DNA of 64,000 nucleotides from Clostridium sp. DL-VIII (GTDB taxonomy: Bacteria > Bacillota > Clostridia > Clostridiales > Clostridiaceae). Below, in pieces: positions 60,688 through 64,000 of the stretch. The notes under the pieces were generated by a model. That model was not told where the DNA came from and made no database searches. It saw nothing but the letters and a program-made list of their open reading frames with translations. Made by a program: the position numbers and the translations under genes. Positions within the stretch are counted from its first letter, which is position 1; every line of letters starts with the position of its first letter. The stretch is taken from assembly GCF_000230835.1 (NCBI RefSeq), contig NZ_CM001240.1, positions 4,103,779 through 4,167,778 of the forward strand, in the 5' to 3' direction.

Positions 60688-61530
60688 TTAACCAATCTTA
60701 TTAAAATCAAAATTTTGAAATTTACTTGATGTTTTTCCAGTTATGCTAAATATAATGCATGATAAGACGGTTAATTGAATTATCCAATAAATAATCGAAT
60801 ACATATTAAGGTAATTTAAAAATTCAGGAAAACATATAGATGCAATAAAATCATCAATGCAATGATATAGAATTGGAATTAACAAACTTCCTCTTACACC
60901 GTTATAAATCCATGTATATATAATGCTTAAAGAAATAGTTTGTAGAAGATATATTATAAAATTATCATATCCCTCAATATTAAACAAAAACATTGGTATG
61001 TGCCAGCAAGTCCAAATAACTCCTACTATTATACCTGATAATAATGGAGTATACTTTTTTTGAAGTGTTGGTAATAAAAGCCCTCTCCATCCAAGTTCTT
61101 CACCAAGTGGTCCTCCAAAAATTAAGATAACTAATAAACATCCTAATAATGATAAAGGATTATCAAGATTAAAACCAAATATTTGATTTTTTATATGAAT
61201 TTTATAGTCTGCCCCTGCTATGGCGCAGATAAAAGACGGTATATAAAATGATGCTACAGAATAAAAAAATATAAAAACATAAAAAAACTGATTAACCTTC
61301 CAGATAGTTAACTTTTTTAACAGTTCTCTTAATCCTCTTATTCCATAAAAATAGTTAGTAAAAATTATAGCTACAATACTTGGCATTAATGAACCTACTA
61401 TACGAAAAATTGCATTCAAATGCGAACTGCTTGAGGTAAATGAAATAATCCAAAATATCCATGTAAATAAAAAAGTACTAATTAAATATAATACTTTTTT
61501 ATATTTATCAAGCCTCCTTTTAATACTCAT
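60688..61530 (-). CDS. CPBP intramembrane metalloprotease
   Basis: 280 aa, about eight membrane helices. GEELGWRGLLLPTLQKKYTP and VGVIWTCWHIPMFLFN are motifs 1 and 2; PILYHCIDD is motif 3. Second CPBP protein within 5 kb, only distantly similar to 56647, so not a recent duplicate. Confidence 0.88.
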   Translation of the reverse strand: MSIKRRLDKYKKVLYLISTFLFTWIFWIISFTSSSSHLNAIFRIVGSLMPSIVAIIFTNYFYGIRGLRELLKKLTIWKVNQFFYVFIFFYSVASFYIPSFICAIAGADYKIHIKNQIFGFNLDNPLSLLGCLLVILIFGGPLGEELGWRGLLLPTLQKKYTPLLSGIIVGVIWTCWHIPMFLFNIEGYDNFIIYLLQTISLSIIYTWIYNGVRGSLLIPILYHCIDDFIASICFPEFLNYLNMYSIIYWIIQLTVLSCIIFSITGKTSSKFQNFDFNKIG

Positions 61531-61671
61531 TTTTAATTTCTCCCTACATATTTCTATTTACAATTTTAAAACTAATATAAATTAATTATAATTTTTTAAT
61601 ATTCATTTAGTCTTAACTACACCTTATATTTTTCTTAAAACTCATATAATTACTTTTTATTCAATCTCTGT

Positions 61672-61725
61672 TATAACTTAATCTACCTTTATAATTCTTA
61701 TAGCCGGTTTTGCAAATTGGAGTTA
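61672..61725 (-). repeat. element C remnant
   Basis: TTATAACTTAATCTACCTTT, ATAATTCTTATAGCCGGTTT: right half of C only, immediately after the GNAT at 61730. Confidence 0.65.
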
Positions 61726-61729
61726 AATG

Positions 61730-62248
61730 TTATAATGCCTTTTCAAAACATTTTAAATTTTCCCATATTACATTTTGAAAATGAAATTTTGTTGTACCTA
61801 CATAACGATATCCAATCTTAGGATATAGTGTCGCAGCTGGAATATTGCCCTCATAAGTGTCAAGACGAATAACTTTATATCCTTTCTCTTTAGCATATTT
61901 CTCAATAAATTCCATCATTATTCTTGCTTTGCCCTTTCCACTTGCAAACGGCCTAATACATAAAGTATGGATGACCATGATTTCGCTTGGCTTTGCCTGT
62001 ATTCCCCATGAAATATTATCATACTCTTTTGGCTTAACACTATTAAGCACTACACTGCCATACATTCCTTTTTCATCTTCTCCAACAAACATTGTACTAT
62101 TATCAATAGCACTTTTAGCATAATCAGCTGTTGGATAAAGCCCCTTTTTCCAATTGGTATAAGACACTGTTTCTTCTTCATAATCCAGGATCTCATTATA
62201 TATATTTTCTATTTCCAAAATATCATCTGCCGTAGCAACTCTAATCAT
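61730..62248 (-). CDS. GNAT N-acetyltransferase
   Basis: 172 aa from ATG 62248 (GGAGGGGAAAAGTG upstream; the longer frame runs into the P module). IRVATADDILEIENIYNEIL start; CIRPFASGKGKARIMMEFIE acetyl-CoA loop; LDTYEGNIPAATLYPKIGYR C-terminal motif. Substrate unknown. Confidence 0.87.
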   Translation of the reverse strand: MIRVATADDILEIENIYNEILDYEEETVSYTNWKKGLYPTADYAKSAIDNSTMFVGEDEKGMYGSVVLNSVKPKEYDNISWGIQAKPSEIMVIHTLCIRPFASGKGKARIMMEFIEKYAKEKGYKVIRLDTYEGNIPAATLYPKIGYRYVGTTKFHFQNVIWENLKCFEKAL

Positions 62249-62282
62249 CACTTTTCCCCTCCACAAATTACTATTTATATTA

Positions 62283-62530
62283 CTGTAGATTATAGCATAC
62301 TTTGCAGAAGTCATATTATTTAACTACAAATTGAACTTTATTCAACAAAAGTAATAAAAAATATCTAATGTGTCACTGTACTGACACATTAGCCAATTAT
62401 AATAAAGCTAGAAATTCGATAATAAATTTTTCATAAATATTTATCTCATTAAATAAATATATTCCTAAAGAGTAACACTCATTTTCTTTTTGATGTGTTA
62501 CTCTTTTATATTTTAAGTGATTCTTAAATG
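62283..62530 (-). repeat. P module followed by element B
   Basis: P block 62283-62345 (GCAAAGTATGCTATAATCTA on the minus strand), then element B 62363-62530 with TGTCACTGTACTGACACATT and AAAGAGTAACAC...GTGTTACTCTTT. No T module. Fills the 62249-62662 gap. Confidence 0.8.
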
Positions 62531-62662
62531 AATACGTGATTAATGCACCTTTTTAATTTCTTTAAGTAAACGTGGTTTACAGATTTTAAAGACAAAACGT
62601 TATTATTAGTGAAAGTTATGCAGCGCTGATAACCTTAAAAATAAATTAAGGAGGTCATTAAA

Positions 62663-63433
62663 ATGGCAGAAAACATGAATGACAATGCACGATATATTTA
62701 TTCTTTTTTTAAAAACAAGGGATGGACAAGTAATTCTATTTGCGGAATGCTTGGAAACATGCAAGGAGAATCTGGAATTATTGCAGATATAGATGAAATC
62801 AGCGGAGGTGGCGGATACGGTTTAGTACAGTGGACTCAAAAATCTATTCTTACTAATTGGGCAAGCCAAAATGGACTAGATTACAAGGCAGTTGATACAC
62901 AATGCCGAAGAATACAATGGGAACTTGAAAATGGTCAGCAATTTTATTCAACAAGTGCTTATCCAATGAATTTTAGTCAATTCACTCAAAGTACAAGTAC
63001 TCCTACTTATTTGGCAGAAGTATTTATAAATAACTATGAAAGACCTGTTAACCGCAACCAACCTCAAAGAGGTGTTTGGGCTGAGCAATGGTATAGTACC
63101 CTTGCAGGCGGAACTACTCCACCACCTAGTGGTACAACTTATACTGTTCAAGCCGGTGACACTTTGAGTGGAATTGCTGCAAAGTTTGGTGTTACAGTGG
63201 CTCAGCTTCAAGAATGGAATGGAATTTCAAACCCTAATCTAATCTATGTAGGACAGGTTCTTAAGGTATCTGCTGGAAGTTCTGGAGGAACTACCACCTA
63301 TACTGTTCAATCTGGTGACACTTTAAGCGGAATCGCTGCAAAATTTGGAACTACAGTTGCTCAGCTTCAAGCATGGAATGGAATTTCAAATCCCAATCTA
63401 ATCTATGTAGGACAAGTTTTGAGAGTAAGATAA
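62663..63433 (+). CDS. phage-tail-type lysozyme with two LysM domains
   Basis: 256 aa. Residues ~1-145 form a phage tail lysozyme domain; Glu36 in GNMQGESGI is the probable catalytic acid. Two LysM domains (about 157-204 and 211-256; [32 protein letters not shown]) bind peptidoglycan and are nearly identical, so recently duplicated. No signal peptide, as for a phage endolysin or a protein released by lysis. AAGGAGGTCATTAAA before ATG. Confidence 0.85.
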   Translation: MAENMNDNARYIYSFFKNKGWTSNSICGMLGNMQGESGIIADIDEISGGGGYGLVQWTQKSILTNWASQNGLDYKAVDTQCRRIQWELENGQQFYSTSAYPMNFSQFTQSTSTPTYLAEVFINNYERPVNRNQPQRGVWAEQWYSTLAGGTTPPPSGTTYTVQAGDTLSGIAAKFGVTVAQLQEWNGISNPNLIYVGQVLKVSAGSSGGTTTYTVQSGDTLSGIAAKFGTTVAQLQAWNGISNPNLIYVGQVLRVR

Positions 63434-63526
63434 ATTATTTGTAAATTTTCGTGACAGAATTAAAGCATAATTTTTTTTGATTTTTTCTAATTTTTTAAAA
63501 TCATAAATATTAGATATTTAATTCTA

Positions 63527-63562
63527 ATAGGCAGCAATGAAAACGTTGCTGTCTATTTTTTA
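63527..63562 (+). terminator. terminator of the lysozyme gene
   Basis: AATAGGCAGCAA pairs with TTGCTGTCTATT around TGAAAACG, then TTTT. Confidence 0.8.
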
Positions 63563-63583
63563 ATTCAATAATAACATTATGTC

Positions 63584-64000
63584 CTATCCATGAAAATAAC
63601 CGGTTCTCGCTGAAACCACAACATAAGGTACTTCTTTACCTTCTTTTATAACATAGGCTTGGTATAAATCATCTTGCAAAGGTTCTAATTTAACGACTTT
63701 TTCCTCATATGTGTCATATAAATCTTTTTTAAATAGATCTTCCCAATCCTTTGGAATAGGTGCATTTAGAGTTATATACATAGCAAAACTCTCTACATCA
63801 TCAGCATTACCTCCATTAGCTATATATTGCTTATATAAACTTTTAATATCAACTCGATTTAGGAATGTTTTACTCCATTTTATTTTTCCTGCTTCTGGTT
63901 TATCTTCTTGACCATTAATAATGTATTCTTTAACTTTTTCAGAAATATTCTGTTCTGAATAAGCCTCATCTTTTGTGTTATCGTCAGAAGATATCTGTTT
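63584..64000 (-). CDS. hypothetical protein, 5' end beyond the window
   Basis: Open from the window edge: at least 138 residues, the last 65 beginning MYITLNAPIPKDWEDLFKKD and ending VVVSARTGYFHG. The N-terminal visible part is polar (DDNTKDEAYSEQNISEKVKE), resembling a linker after a lipoprotein or membrane anchor. No family recognised. It is convergent with the lysozyme gene. Confidence 0.65.
   Translation of the reverse strand, partial: KQISSDDNTKDEAYSEQNISEKVKEYIINGQEDKPEAGKIKWSKTFLNRVDIKSLYKQYIANGGNADDVESFAMYITLNAPIPKDWEDLFKKDLYDTYEEKVVKLEPLQDDLYQAYVIKEGKEVPYVVVSARTGYFHG

Noticed and set aside
1..64000. Classical integron cassette array
   Set aside because: Gene content fits, but the recurrent sites lack GTTRRRY/RYYYAAC core sites, every unit has its own promoter, and no IntI-like gene is in the window.
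1..64000. CRISPR array from regularly recurring repeats
   Set aside because: Copies are ~70-200 bp, hundreds to thousands of bases apart, and separate genes, not short spacers; no cas genes.
1..64000. tRNA or rRNA genes
   Set aside because: No cloverleaf-like GGTTC-A-anchored segments or rRNA-like stretches were noticed; absence cannot be proven by eye.

Overview
The window is a very AT-rich piece of a Firmicutes chromosome. Gene content (BcrA/BadF-type acyl-CoA dehydratase activase, Rrf2 next to thioredoxin and flavodoxin, CW-binding-repeat secreted proteins, two-cluster aldo/keto reductase, strong AGGAGG ribosome sites) points to Clostridium sensu stricto, most like the solventogenic C. 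beijerinckii/saccharoperbutylacetonicum group; the species is an inference. No rRNA, tRNA, CRISPR array, recombinase or complete insertion sequence was seen.

Most of the window is an accessory array of short, mostly single-gene units, nearly all on the minus strand: GNAT acetyltransferases, VOC (glyoxalase-fold) proteins, alpha/beta hydrolases, Nudix, cupin, SDR, PhzF, DUF1697, GyrI-like, SRPBCC, TIGR04076, DUF4085, MNIO/DUF692 and small unknowns. Many units are separated by copies of the same intergenic repeat, called element A here. Read on the minus strand it is a T module (terminator hairpin with a U tract, just after a stop codon), a spacer, then a P module (conserved block ending in TATGCTATAATT, an extended -10 promoter, just before the next ribosome site). 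Each gene is thus wrapped as promoter-gene-terminator. Two further families occur: B (TGTCA...TGACA palindrome plus AAAGAGTAACAC...GTGTTACTCTTT hairpin) and C (TAAAGGCAG...CTGCCTTTA hairpin). Gene remnants often end exactly at element modules, which suggests that cassettes are gained, lost and swapped at the repeats.

Layout: 1-3.2 kb, GNAT and nitroreductase relics, aldo/keto reductase, TetR, sigma-factor relic. 3.6-6.0 kb, EamA exporter operon next to a MarR-GNAT fusion, with a strong promoter flanked by operator-like repeats. 6.6-20.5 kb, first cassette run. 20.8-24.7 kb, phage replisome-organizer-like gene and a three-gene dehydratase-activase operon. 24.8-35.8 kb, a block with more conventional regulation: BBE-type flavin oxidase, thioredoxin/flavodoxin divergent from Rrf2-MATE, flavodoxin/hydrolase divergent from TetR, and AraC divergent from a GH27 alpha-galactosidase. 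36-54.7 kb, second cassette run rich in pseudogenes, with a paired HxlR/flavodoxin locus and a deleted copy of it, and a MerR whose target is truncated. 54.9-64 kb, aldo/keto reductase, two CPBP proteases, a visibly GC-richer serine-hydrolase-like gene, lipoprotein, DUF1349, GNAT, a LysM-lysozyme and an open-ended CDS.

Four small secreted paralogues of about 105 residues lie on the plus strand inside or beside the intergenic elements, against the direction of the array. The element A array with its secreted passengers is the best candidate for an undescribed system; no mobilising enzyme is visible in this window.
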